A DNA stretch of 64,000 nt, taken from Oscheius tipulae (Eukaryota; Nematoda; Chromadorea; Rhabditida; Rhabditidae). Of the stretch, positions 48,541 through 58,528 are shown one piece after another. Positions within the stretch are counted from its first letter, which is position 1, and each line of letters begins with the position of its first letter. A program made the position numbers and the translations under genes. The notes beneath the pieces were generated by a model that worked only from the letters and a program-made list of their open reading frames with translations, was not told the DNA's origin and did no database searches. The stretch covers positions 4,340,001 to 4,404,000 of the forward strand of contig JASJZH010000005.1 of the NCBI GenBank assembly GCA_037178975.1, read 5' to 3'.

Positions 48541-49342
48541 TGAACCAGAGTAGATAATAACGTAATATAAAGAGCAACTGTTTTACCAATGTTATTTTAC
48601 CAATTGGTGTTTTTGCTCTGACATCTATTGCCAACAGCCTACTGGTTCCGGACCAGGATACACGTCTGAAAACAGCTGCATCCTAACGAGATCATAAAAT
48701 TGCCTTGTTTCACTTTATCACTCTATTAAAAACCACGTTAATGGTTCCTTCGTAGCATTCTCTTCCACTGTCTTTTTCCGAAACTGACTCACTTTCTTGT
48801 AGGTGCTCTGACACTTAGTCTACTGTGACTACCATAATTGTAGCTAAAGTCTGTTAGAGTTTTCACAAGACTCACAGATGTTACTAGACACTCCCCGTTC
48901 TTCTAATATACGACATCTCTTACACTTATGCTATTCCTGTGCGACCTCCTTCTGACATACCAGCATACCAGCTTGCTCCCAGCTGGAAGGTTTGCTATGA
49001 AATCCTTGGATATCGCCTTGTTTAGTTTTTAGAATATCTCACTATACTGATAGAGCCTCAAAAATTACTGTGTTCTAGTTATGTGTTACTTGTTTTTGCC
49101 AACAATTAAAAGATGCATTGAACAGATCTTCCTCCCGAACTTTTTGCTTGTTGTAAACAATCGGCTGCCAACAGATAGCGAGTAAAAATGCCGTGAGCCG
49201 CGATCAGCCACTTGCTGTAACATCAATTGCTGGCAGCAGCTCGTTTCGCTTGGAAATTAGGCACTAAGATGACATCGCTAAGGTAACTTATTCATCTTCT
49301 TAACCGTTTCGAAACATTTTCCAACGCCTGAATTTGAGTAAT
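48541..49342. other. Intergenic region astacin to gelsolin-like gene
   Basis: About 800 bp, AT-rich, with no frame of note. Short direct repeats such as TTTTACCAA near 48583-48600 are the only structure seen. It should contain the gelsolin-like promoter. Confidence 0.5.
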
Positions 49343-51213
49343 ATGTCCGCTGAGATCGAGCTAATCAACCTCCATAACATCGGAAAGAAGAGAGGAATTG
49401 AGCTGTGGCGTGTGAATAAGTTCCAACTGGAATCTGTCCCAAAGGAGGAATTCGGAACTTTTTATTCTGGAGACTGCTACGTCCTCTTGAATGTGGGTCT
49501 TTGAATATTGAACAAAAATTTAGGTTTAGACCAAAGGAGATCATGTCTGGGACATCCATTTCTGGCTTGGACGAGAGTGTTCCGGAGATGAGAGAGGAGT
49601 AGCAGCTATCATGGCCGTTCACATCGACAACCACCTGGGTAAGCTCGATTAACTTTAGGTGATTCTTCTCTAGGTGGTCTTCCTGTAGAGTACAGAGAGG
49701 TACAAGGCCATGAATCTGCTCTCTTCCTCTCCTACTTCCCTAATGGAATCAGGTAGCCTATTACTAGTATCCAAAATAAGAGGTACAGATATCTGGCTGG
49801 CGGACACGAGAGTGGATACAGAAAAGTTCAGGTATGTTCGCTTACTATTTAACAGTTTGTAATGTCTAGGACATTTTCGTGAACTGGCATCCGCGTCTCT
49901 TCCACTGCAAGGTTTGACTGCGAATAGTTTTACTCAATAGTTGTTAGGGAAAAAGAAACGTCCGTGTCTACCAGGTAGACTGCAAGAAGGAGTCCCTGAA
50001 CCAGGGGGATGTCTTCATCCTCGATTTGGGAAGAGTTCTTTACGTCTGGATGCCGCCGAAAAGTGGAAGACTAGAAAGAATCAAGGCCATGAACAGGTGA
50101 CTATACTTTTGTCTCTCAGAAAAATGATATTCTAGAGCCAAGAACTGTGCTGAAGTGGAACGCCAAGGTGCAGCAAAGGTCCACATCATTGGTAACACAG
50201 TTCTCTTCTGCTTCAAAAAAGTTCGTTTAGACGATGACTGGAACACGCACAATATGTTCTGGTCTTATTTCGGTGGAAAAGAAGTCATTGGATGGATCAA
50301 GGGCCACAAGGAAGACGACGAAAGCTATTGGAGTTCGGTTAACAACGTTGTCTCTCTTTGGAGGCAAGTGCTTTTTCTATGAACTGAACAGAATAGTTCA
50401 GAGTCTCCGACTCGACCGGTGAAATGGATATTGTCCAGGTCGCCGAAGGAGAACTCAAGACGGCTATGCTTGACTCGAAGGACGCTTTCATCCTAGATGC
50501 TGGAAAGGGAGGAGTCTATGTCTGGATCGGAAAAGAATGTACCATGATGGAGAGAGAAAAGGCCATGGAGACTGGAGCCAAGTACCTAAACAAGAGGAAG
50601 CTGCCTGAGTTTACTGTACTCACTCGCGTGCTTGAGACTGCCGAGCCTACTTCCTTCTCCCAATGGTGTGTTTCTCAACTGGAGTCTCCAAAAATAATTT
50701 CAGGTTCTCGGATTGGTCCGAGAAGAAGTCGAAGAAGAGTTACGAGCCTCGTCTGTACCAGGTGTCTGACGAATCCGGACATCTGGAGACTGAGGAAATT
50801 GAGCAGTACGATCAGCTCTGCCTGGATGGTGACGATGTCATGGTGAGTTCATTGGACAGGTTTCAGCTATAGAAAAGGAAAAGGAGCCGAAACAAGATTA
50901 AAGAAAGAATGTCCCTAGGTACTGGACGCCCTGAACTTGGTATACGTCTGGGTAGGCAGTGGGGCCACCAAGAACGAGCGCGAGTCGGCTGAGGAAATCG
51001 CTCAGAAGTTCCTGAAGGAGAGCCAACTTCCACGTGGAAAGTCGCCTAAAATTGAGGTTGTTCTCTCTCCTCTCCAATAATTAGACCATTTAGGTCATCT
51101 TCCAAGGACAGGAGCCATCCACCTTCAAGAAGTTCTTCCCGGAATGGGACGACAAACTCTTCAAGCCAGAAGCCCGTTCGGTGGCCAACATGAGAAAACT
51201 CCTCTTCAAATAA
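49343..51213 (+). CDS. gsnl-1: Gelsolin-like actin-binding protein (gsnl-1 type)
   Basis: Calcium-regulated actin severing and capping protein of the cytoplasm. ATG 49343, about 12 small exons, TAA 51211-51213. Repeat 1 has [10 protein letters not shown]-like sequence ([14 protein letters not shown]), [10 protein letters not shown] and the calcium-site part WDIHFWLG. Repeat 2 has [23 protein letters not shown] and LYVWMPP. Repeat 3 has [22 protein letters not shown] and VYVWIGKE. Repeat 4 has LYQVSD...LDGDDVM and [16 protein letters not shown], ending in a FFPEWDD segment. Four repeats rather than six is the special layout of C. elegans GSNL-1, so the symbol is likely right. No villin headpiece is present. 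A poly(A) signal AATAAA follows at about 51229. Confidence 0.9.
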
Positions 51214-51889
51214 TAAGCTTTCACTCGAAATAAACTAGTGTTTGTGTGTGTGAGTGTCGGGGGAAGTCGCTGTCCGTTGAATCAGATACGGGACAGGAAG
51301 AGGAAAGCTGAAAGCCCCTCTGATCTTCTTTTTCTTCAAGAGAGGACCTTGAATTTGTTGTGACAAAAAGACAATCTCTCTTACAGCGGAAACGAGTCGA
51401 GAGGGGTAAGGAGAGCTTGAACTTAGGGAAGAGAGATTAACCTTCGACAAAGGGCGGATTTGACTCGACGACCGGTCCTTACCACACAGATCGGACTCCA
51501 GATAACTGACTGACGGCTGTCCTTCCTTCGTTTCGAGTCACTCACGTCTCCCAGACACTTCCTGATCACTCTCTCCCATCTGATCTCTCAAATGCACTCT
51601 CTGATCAAATAATAGCGAGAGAGTCCATCTCATCGGTATCTGAACTTATACCAGAGACTCACCTACCTGTACTGTATACTCTTCTGAACAAGGTTTAAGT
51701 CAGCTCCAGCAGTTGTTTTTGATGTCTACCGCACCGGTACCCATTCCGGCGATCCGATCTCTTTCTCTGAAGCCTCCCCGATTCCCTTTCTAAGCGATTT
51801 CGATACATACCAAAACCGTCTGATCCTTAATTCTCACAGACTTGTCTTTCCTATTCTTTCTGTTCTTTATCAAACAATTCCAGAAACAG
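51214..51889. other. Intergenic region gelsolin-like to SWEET gene
   Basis: About 675 bp with a short TG-repeat (about 51241-51253) and purine/pyrimidine-biased stretches with several TCTCTC and GAGAGA tracts. No gene or RNA seen. Confidence 0.5.
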
Positions 51890-52765
51890 ATGGACTTCTC
51901 CCCTAGTCAACTACTCGCCCTTTACGTCTCCAATCTCCCATGGAATCTCTTTCTCACATCGACTGCTCTCCATGCCATCGCCTTGATCACCAGCCCTTTG
52001 TAAATTACTTCTTGCCTATTCAAAAGACAAATGTTCAGACAAGCCGTGTACAAATGGTTCAGAAGACAGTCTAGTGACAGTGACACCTGTGTTCCATACA
52101 TTTGTGCCGTGATCGGATCCAGTCTCTGGTGGAGATATTCTGTCTTTCTTCATGATCCCAAGCTCATTCTGCTCCAATCCTATGCTCTTTTCATGCAGTG
52201 CTTCTTCCTCGTGTCTCTTCTCTACTACAGATCCAAGAAGGTTTGTATGGTAAAAATCCCAAAACTCTTTTTCAGAGAAGATTAGTACGTCTGGTAATCG
52301 TCATTGTTTTCGCCCTGTTGGCACTCTTTTCCTATGTCGGAAATCTGAGTGAAGAAGACGGAAAAGAGCTAATGGGACAGATAGCCTCAGCAGCTCAGAT
52401 CGCCGGATCGTTCGTCTGTCCTTGGCTCATTGTCAGTTTCTTCCTCTCACATTCTGACTCATAACTTTCCAGTGGAAAGCAATCAAGGCTCGCTGTATCG
52501 ACTTTGTTCCAGTGCTTCCGGTTGCCTTCACTTGGATTATGGAGGGTAATTACCATCATTTTCATTCTTTACCATGTTTTAGCTCATGCGATCATTTATT
52601 CTGTCGGGATAGACGACTTTTACATGATGGTGAGTAAATAGAGTAAGTCCAATACTGTTTCAGTTGGCAAACACGATATTCTTCTGTATGGACGGATCTC
52701 TTCTCTCCATGTTTTTCATATTTCCGAGAGAGAAACCGGGGAAAGCAGCTGTTCTTATCCAGTAG
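51890..52765 (+). CDS. SWEET-type sugar transporter (swt family)
   Basis: Seven-helix sugar uniporter family. ATG 51890 is preceded by AATTCCAG. Exon 1 joins the next at 52027 through a very short intron (about 26 nt, GTAAAT to AAAAG), an unusually small size. Hydrophobic segments appear at about 51905-51990 and at 52090-52140 (AVIGSSLWWRYSVFL). Further segments are at 52150-52235, 52275-52330, 52400-52450 (IAGSFVCPWLI), 52505-52610 and 52665-52735 (NTIFFCMDGSLLSMFFIFP). The pairs of triple-helix units and the late LANTIFF... helix fit the MtN3/SWEET pattern, but conserved Pro and Asn positions were not all checked. The stop is TAG 52763-52765 and AATAAA lies at 52816. The product is about 220 residues, the usual family size. 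Confidence 0.65.
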
Positions 52766-53149
52766 AAGCCGGCAGACTCCTTGACAACATATCAGTCCCT
52801 ACATGATCTATCCTCAATAAAGCTTTACTGCCCTGAAAGAGGAATCTATCTGTAACAACTCTAACAAACCCATCTTTTTGGCGGGAATAAAGCATATTGA
52901 AACGGGAAAAGAAAGAGAAATGTCAGAGAATTTCTAACGCGCTTTGATCGCTCTTTGTCCCACTTGGATGCGTTTTGAAGTTTAACCGAACAAATTTGAA
53001 CGGAAATATTCATTATTTGCGGCGGAGCACGTTTTTCTCACCCATTGTTGTTGTTTTGTTATCGAATTTCCGCACAACTCACTTTTTTTTAGATAACCAC
53101 GCTTAGCCAATTCCTAGTTCTCTTCGCCTTGTTGGCAGTGACAGCAAGC
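52766..53149. other. Intergenic region SWEET to CutA
   Basis: 3' UTR of the SWEET gene with AATAAA, then the CutA promoter/outron ending in CACTTTTTTTTAG at 53092. No gene seen. Confidence 0.5.
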
Positions 53150-53625
53150 ATGGCTTCGAAGCTGATCAGCTTGCCTCTGAGAGTTGTCTACGTCACCGTT
53201 CCCAACAAGGAAACGGCCCTTAATATCTCCAAGTTGGTTTTCTTTTACTGAGAAAATGACCAAATTCAGATCAATTGTGGAGAAAAAACTGGCCGCGTGC
53301 GTCAACATTGTTCCAGGAATCACTTCAGTGTAAGTTCATCTTTTTTCCTGAAAAAACCGCGTTCAGATACGAATGGGAGAACAAAGTGAACGTGGACGAG
53401 GAGCTGCTGATGATAATCAAAACGCAGGCATCGAAGTTGACTGAACTCCATCAGGTTTGTGTCTTCCTTCCTTTTTTTTCTAAGTTTTATTCAATCCAGG
53501 CCGTGATCTCGTCCCATCCCTACGACACTCCCGAATTCGTCTCTCTCCCGATTGACCACAGCTCGGAGAAGTACGGAAACTGGATCGTTGAGCAGACGAC
53601 CTCCAAACAAAAAGACGAAACTTGA
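53150..53625 (+). CDS. CutA-family protein (divalent-cation-tolerance fold)
   Basis: Small trimeric protein found from bacteria to animals; in mammals it affects acetylcholinesterase anchoring. The first ATG after the trans-splice-type acceptor is 53150. The frame is also open upstream with a hydrophobic, signal-like stretch but no ATG. Four exons end at TGA 53623-53625. Family marks are VVYVTVPNKETALNISKLV, then [29 protein letters not shown] and a late VISSHPYDTPEFVSLPI block. These are the core strands and the trimer-contact loop of CutA, and length (about 120 residues) fits. It converges with STAM, with 100 bp between stop codons. Confidence 0.9.
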
Positions 53626-53724
53626 TTGTGGATGAATATTACCTGATCAATAGTTTATTTACAGGTATCACAGTCTTATGCAGCGAGCGACAAATTTACA
53701 AACAGAGATAAGCACCAGGGGATT

Positions 53725-55561
53725 TCAATATGGCTGTTGGGAGGGCTGCTGCTGCGGCGTGTATTGCTGCTGATAGCCGTAGTGAGGCTGCTGCTGGTAT
53801 CCAGCCGGCGTCTGGTACTGATGAAACTGTTGTTGAGACATGTTTGGTGGTTGAACAGTCGCATATTGCTGATATTGAGCTGGACAGGGTATCTGCTCCA
53901 TAGTTGGCTGCTGCGATGGCATTGTCTGGGGCTGGTAAGACTGGCTCTGAAGCGAGTGACTAGGAACAAAGAAGGAACTACCTGATATGGATTGGCCTGT
54001 TGAACGGCACTGTCGTAGAGGGCGAGTACGTCTCGAATGGCGATGTCGACTTGAGCCAAGGCGTTGCTCTGCTTGTCAATAGCAGCCAGACGTCCATCGA
54101 TGAGAGCCCCTTGGGCCAAGGACGCTGCTTCGGCTTGGACAAGCTCAGCTGAGTCGGGGATTTCGCCAGTAGGATCGCAGTCTTCGAGTAGCTGGATGCA
54201 TTTCAGCAGTGTAGCTTCGTCAATCACTGCTACAGGCTTCAGTTTGGGAACAGATTGCGAGATCTCAGGCTTAATGAAATGATTTCTACATGAAAAAAAG
54301 TAAAATACCTTGACCTCGGACAAGTCGGACGACACGAAGCTGGAAGGGAAGAGTCCCTGTTGCACGCCGATTCTTCCACGCCACCAATTCGGGTTCGAGT
54401 CGTCTGTGACCGTGATGAGGTCTCCAGTCACGAAAGACAGCTCGTTGTCTTCGGCTGCCTCAAAGTCGTACAGGGCTCTCACGGTTCTCTCCGAGCTTTG
54501 CGGTGCTGCTTGTTGTCTAAATGGGACTTGTTTCAAAAATCAAAGGAAGCCAGGAAAAGCGTAGTGGAACAAAGAGCAAGCAGACTTACTTGACATGCAT
54601 GTTGGTTACAATGGGAATAAGGCCCATGTCACTGATGACAGAAGGCGTCGGGGACGTCGACTCCTCGAAATTGACCTTTTTGAGAATCGACCTCGGAGGA
54701 GCGAGCAACAGTGGGGAACAGACAGCTCTGGACAGAGAAAACATGCGTGTTAGTAGGGAGTGGAGCAGGAAAACAAAAGAATGTGCAACATGCAGTTAGC
54801 AAAAAACATCTCAATACGTACTTGGATGCATGAACGAGTCCATTGGAGCCGTTGGCCGCAGGGTACATGTTGCTCGACGTCTTCTTGCGTTCCGAATCCT
54901 CCAGAGACAGGGCGATGGCCTTCGCAATGGCCTTTTCTTCCTCCTCGGACGAGACGACGTTGGGATCGTTGCTGATGACTTGCTTCTTCACGGGCGCGAA
55001 AGCTTCGAAGGTGAATCCTTCCTCGACGAGGTTTCTATTGAAAACTAGTTGGAATTAATACAAAAATAGGAAACTTGTAGAGAGAAGTGATGAGAGACAG
55101 ACTAGAATCGGCTTTGCACTCATTATCCACCCATTTCTTGATCATCACACGAGTTTTCTCTCCGATTTGAGGCGTACTCTGAAAGAAAAGTGAACAATAG
55201 CAATATGACTTACATGAGTGGCTTTGGACATAAGTTCGTTGATGAAACTGGCCGACGAGACTTCTTTTCTAAACAGCGTGCCGCAGTTGCTCCAGCAGGA
55301 ATCCAGCAGAGAAAGGGCGAGCATGATGACGTGAGGATCGCGATTATTCAGTCTAATATTTACTTTTTCCCTAGGAATCGAAAGATATTCTCACCTTTTT
55401 CGAATAGAAGTCAAGGCTGCTTTTGGATGTTTGGCATCGGCTTTGATCTTGTCACAAATGTCGAGAATGAGGCTCCAATTCTCAGCTGTCGCTGTCTCGG
55501 CCGTCGCTTTCTCGACGACTTCGTCGAATGCGCTCGGGTAAGAGTCTCCGAAGATTCCCAT
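53725..55561 (-). CDS. stam-1: STAM, ESCRT-0 endosomal sorting subunit (VHS-UIM-SH3-GAT, Pro/Gln tail)
   Basis: Signal-transducing adaptor molecule, partner of HRS, which sorts ubiquitinated receptors on endosomes. ATG 55561 follows TTTTGCAG directly. The VHS domain (about 55550-55100) has [20 protein letters not shown] and LILDICDKI, then [21 protein letters not shown] follows at about 54950-54900 ([19 protein letters not shown]). The SH3 domain (about 54500-54310) has [22 protein letters not shown] and GLFPSSFV. A helical GAT-like region (about 54240-54000) comes next, then a Gln/Pro/Tyr-rich tail ending TGA 53725-53727. The domain order is diagnostic. The start lies 46 bp after the stop of the 61-residue gene upstream, a spacing seen in nematode operons. 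Confidence 0.93.
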
Positions 55562-55607
55562 CTGCAAAACCGGCCTTATTTTAATCGATAAACAAAGGAG
55601 AGACTCT

Positions 55608-55840
55608 TCAAAAGAAAAAGGAACACCGTAATGAGTCAAAACGGAAAATGGACATGAAATCAGCCGGTGGTTCATCGATTGCGCTAACAGTGGCGTCTTG
55701 CGCGTATCTGGTGATCTAGAGAACACGGAAACGATCTCAACGAAGGAAAAGTGAAAACTTACCGGCTTCAAGAGATTTTTGAAGCCCATCGTCGTCCTTC
55801 TGATTAGAAGTGTTTTCTGAATGAGCAAGTTATTTAGCAT
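55608..55840 (-). CDS. Small unrecognised protein, 61 residues, upstream partner of STAM
   Basis: ATG 55840 directly follows TTTTTTGCAG. Two exons (55840-55763, 55715-55608) join in phase and end at TGA 55608-55610. The N-terminus is rich in Leu, Lys and Arg without acids (MLNNLLIQKTLLIRRTTMGF), as in mitochondrial presequences. The rest is short and ends in aromatic residues. It is the right size for a small mitochondrial subunit, but I do not recognise one. With STAM 46 bp downstream it looks like the first member of a two-gene operon. It could instead be an upstream, out-of-frame leader exon set of STAM. Confidence 0.5.
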
Positions 55841-56226
55841 CTGCAAAAAAGATTGCAAAAATTTGCAAGGATGCTTTTCCAGTACAAATTGGGTATGGAG
55901 TTTTTCATCAGGTTTAATGGGGTTTTTTGCGGTTTAATAACGCATAGCAACTGCAAAAATAAAAAGTAAAACCAATGAAAAACAGACAAATGCGACCAAC
56001 TAAAAACATTGGGAAAATTGTTTGAATCTCGGAGTTTTCCGCGCCAAAGTTACTATATGTTTTCTCATACGGTATTGCATGAGTTGAATTACACTGACCA
56101 TATTCTACGGATTTGCCACAACTTGAACTCAAGAACTCTTTCCAGTGGAGCGTTCAATGACAATACTTATAGTACCCAAAGACATCAGTACAAACAGTAG
56201 AGAACTTTATTCACAAGAAAATACAT

Positions 56227-56927
56227 TCAGTTGCTCTTCTCACTCTTCTTCTTCGATGAACTCTCATCGTCTTTAGGTAAATCTTCCCACTAAAAAGAAC
56301 TATTAGTATCGTTCTTCAGCTGACTAGCCGGTCTCCAGATCGCTGTTGGCAATGGCTTAGTATCGCACTCTATCACTGACTCCTCAGCTTTTGGTGATCC
56401 GTGTCCAACAAAACGACTTTTCTTTCCGACTTTGTACGGGTGTGGCCTCTGGAAAGGACTCTTCTAAATATAAATGACTTACAACAACTTCTGGTACAAG
56501 ATGAGGTGGTTTGTCCAGCAGTTGACCACTTGTCACAGTGTGGATAACTGGCTCAGCTGTCAGAAGAGGCAGATCCTTGGCGATTCACATCAATGGAAAA
56601 TACTGTAACTTACATCGTCTCTGGTTCTCGGAGTAGGTAGTCGTTCACTTTGAAGAACTGATAAAAACGTATTCATTGGGAGTAAGTGAGCCAAAGGAGT
56701 AGGTCTCGCCAATGTCCATTGAAGAGATTTTAGAATTGTCTGAGCCCGATTGAAAATATATAAATCTCAATAACCTGAATAGTTTGATGTGAGTCCTGCC
56801 GGTCGTCGTTAGGCAACATCTCGAAGGAATGAAGTTTCTCCGAAGAAGGTGATGGGAAAATTGGATTACGTATATTCCAGAAGCGGTTACCGCGGTAACC
56901 GGTAAAGAAAGAAGAGGAGCTAGTCAT
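56227..56927 (-). CDS. Unrecognised protein with X-box promoter, candidate ciliary gene
   Basis: The first in-frame ATG is 56927, but the next, 56819, is likelier, because it leaves the X-box at 56886-56899 in the promoter, 67 bp upstream. Exons from 56819 to about 56775, about 56739-56616, about 56574-56486 and about 56449-56330 join in phase, giving roughly 130-150 residues rich in Pro, Ser and charged residues (LPTPRTRDD, RPHPYKVGKKSRFVGHG). A last exon encodes WEDLPKDDESSSKKKSEKSN before TGA 56227-56229, but no clean GT donor keeps that phase; the GT donor available (CTAGTCAG) gives an earlier stop instead. The family is unknown. Confidence 0.55.
56886..56899. promoter_or_regulatory. Palindromic X-box-like site shared by two divergent genes
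   Basis: GTTACCGCGGTAAC sits inside a perfect 16-bp palindrome (GGTTACCGCGGTAACC, 56885-56900). It differs from the consensus X-box only at the two central bases (GC for AT). It lies 53 bp before the forward ATG at 56952 and 67 bp before the reverse ATG at 56819, so both genes may be driven from one RFX site. Confidence 0.5.
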
Positions 56928-56951
56928 TCATAAAGTCGACGCGTAATAGCC

Positions 56952-57146
56952 ATGTCCATCTGCCCTCTGCCTCTCTCAGAAAAAGCCTCTCAATCGGATG
57001 GAACACAAATGAGACACGAGCGAATTCTTTATTCAGATGAGGTTTTGAGAGGAAAGAGTCTTGGTATATTGTTTAGTCAGAGACACTCATTTCCCGGTCA
57101 GATCCAGAGCATAAGGATTGCTGACGACATAGAAATCATCAACTAG
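56952..57146 (+). CDS. Very small protein, 64 residues, candidate ciliary gene
   Basis: Single-exon frame from ATG 56952 to TAG 57144-57146. The composition is normal for a folded peptide (LYSDEVLRGKSLGILF, then PGQIQSIRIADDIEIIN), unlike a random frame. It has no signal peptide or membrane segment. The X-box palindrome lies 53 bp upstream. It ends 29 bp before the stop of the convergent reverse gene. No family recognised; a real gene is plausible rather than certain. Confidence 0.45.
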   Translation: MSICPLPLSEKASQSDGTQMRHERILYSDEVLRGKSLGILFSQRHSFPGQIQSIRIADDIEIIN

Positions 57147-57174
57147 ATGAAACATCTGAAGATGATAGATGTTT

Positions 57175-57769
57175 TTATCTCCCACTTAGATGAATAACCC
57201 CCTGTGTGGTCTGTTCACTCCAATCGTTCCCCATGTTTTCCTTCGAGTTCGAATATGACAAATCGGCCGCTTTATCCTTCACAAATTGGAGGAGATCTGA
57301 CAGGGAATCGAACTGGATATCGTTCTGAAAAAGCCATAAGAGATGGCCAAAGAGAACAAACCTTGTTTTGAGGGGGCGTCTCGACTTTACATAAACTTTT
57401 CAAACGCTCTTTGGGAACATCACAGGATTTCAGGAACAGGGCTCTAGCCTCCTGAATGCTATTTTCTGGATAGATAACCAAAAGACAGACCTCGGCTCTG
57501 CAGGGGAAAACGTCTTTGAACAGTTTGATACACTTGAATCGGGCGTCTTTCGGAGACACATTCTGAAAATTCTATAAGACACGTGAAAAAGAACTTACCA
57601 TGCTAAGGAGACCTCGATAGAGCGCTTCGACTGACACTGAGAGCTCGGCCCAGGAGATGAAAGAGTAGAGGTAGAACTGGTTGTGAATATGTTTGGAAAC
57701 AAAAGTGCTGATCTGCTCTTCGAGACGCATCGTGAGCATCTTCTTGAGGAAAGACTCGTACTCCAACAT
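57175..57769 (-). CDS. Unrecognised, mostly helical protein of about 170 residues
   Basis: ATG 57769 directly follows CTCTTTCAG. Three exons (57769-57599, about 57563-57363, about 57325-57175) join in phase with introns of about 37 nt, ending TAA 57175-57177. The first 60 residues look helical and amphipathic (EYESFLKKMLTMRLEEQIST), and the middle has FPCRAEVCLLVIYPENSIQE. No motif is diagnostic. It is probably cytosolic or nuclear. Confidence 0.6.
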
Positions 57770-58528
57770 CTGAAAGAGGAGAATCGAGAGAGTAAGGGTC
57801 AAAACAAGACGCGGGAATTGTTGACGGCCTCGATTCTGTTCTGCTCTCTCCCCCGTACGTACACGCCCCGATCAACAACTTTTTCTATATTTTCAGAGAC
57901 GTCACCGCACAAAATTTGCGCGAGGAACTAAGACGGGACAGTCCCGTGACTTTGAAAAGAAAGAAATAAGTCTTATTAGTTGTGGGAACGGGATTTGCCT
58001 AGAGGCAGGTGTCTGGGAATCTTGGGAGGGGGAGAGGAGAAAAAAGTGATGCAGATAGTTGTGGCCTTGACAAGTCACTTGGGGACAGCTGTCCCGGGAG
58101 GAAAAAGTGACCATTAGACGTCAGATTTTTAGTGAAACTTCTTTTATGGCGAGCGGAGCAATTGTTAGCTGTCGATCGAATCAAAACAAGAGTCTTTGGG
58201 CAGAAGTTGAAAGCAAAAACTGATCGGATGGCAATGCCCAAAGGACAGATCAAACTTGTAGCCTTCAAAAGACTGTAGGTGTGTTATAGGTCTCTTCCAC
58301 ATGTATCCCACTTCAAATTCTGGTGTTAATGGAACTCTCTCAAAGAGTCTGGAAACCTGTAATGTCGAATAAGGAGCGACCGTTTGTCAGCCTTCGTCAT
58401 TTTTGAATTCCTCGGCAAGAAGTGTTACTTTTCTCGGCTGATAAGAGAGACTCTATTCGACATCATATCACTTCACAAGGATTATAACGGATTGTGATAA
58501 CGAGGCGAGACTCATTCCACCCTTCGAG
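57770..58528. other. Divergent promoter region before the neprilysin gene
   Basis: About 760 bp between divergent starts with no convincing exon. It contains the GATA-type site at 58438 and a stretch of short purine tracts. Confidence 0.5.
58438..58446 (+). promoter_or_regulatory. GATA-factor site upstream of the neprilysin gene
   Basis: CTGATAAGA at about -90 from the ATG is close to the extended site ACTGATAA(G) preferred by the intestinal GATA factor ELT-2 in C. elegans. Intestinal expression is an inference from this single site. Confidence 0.35.
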
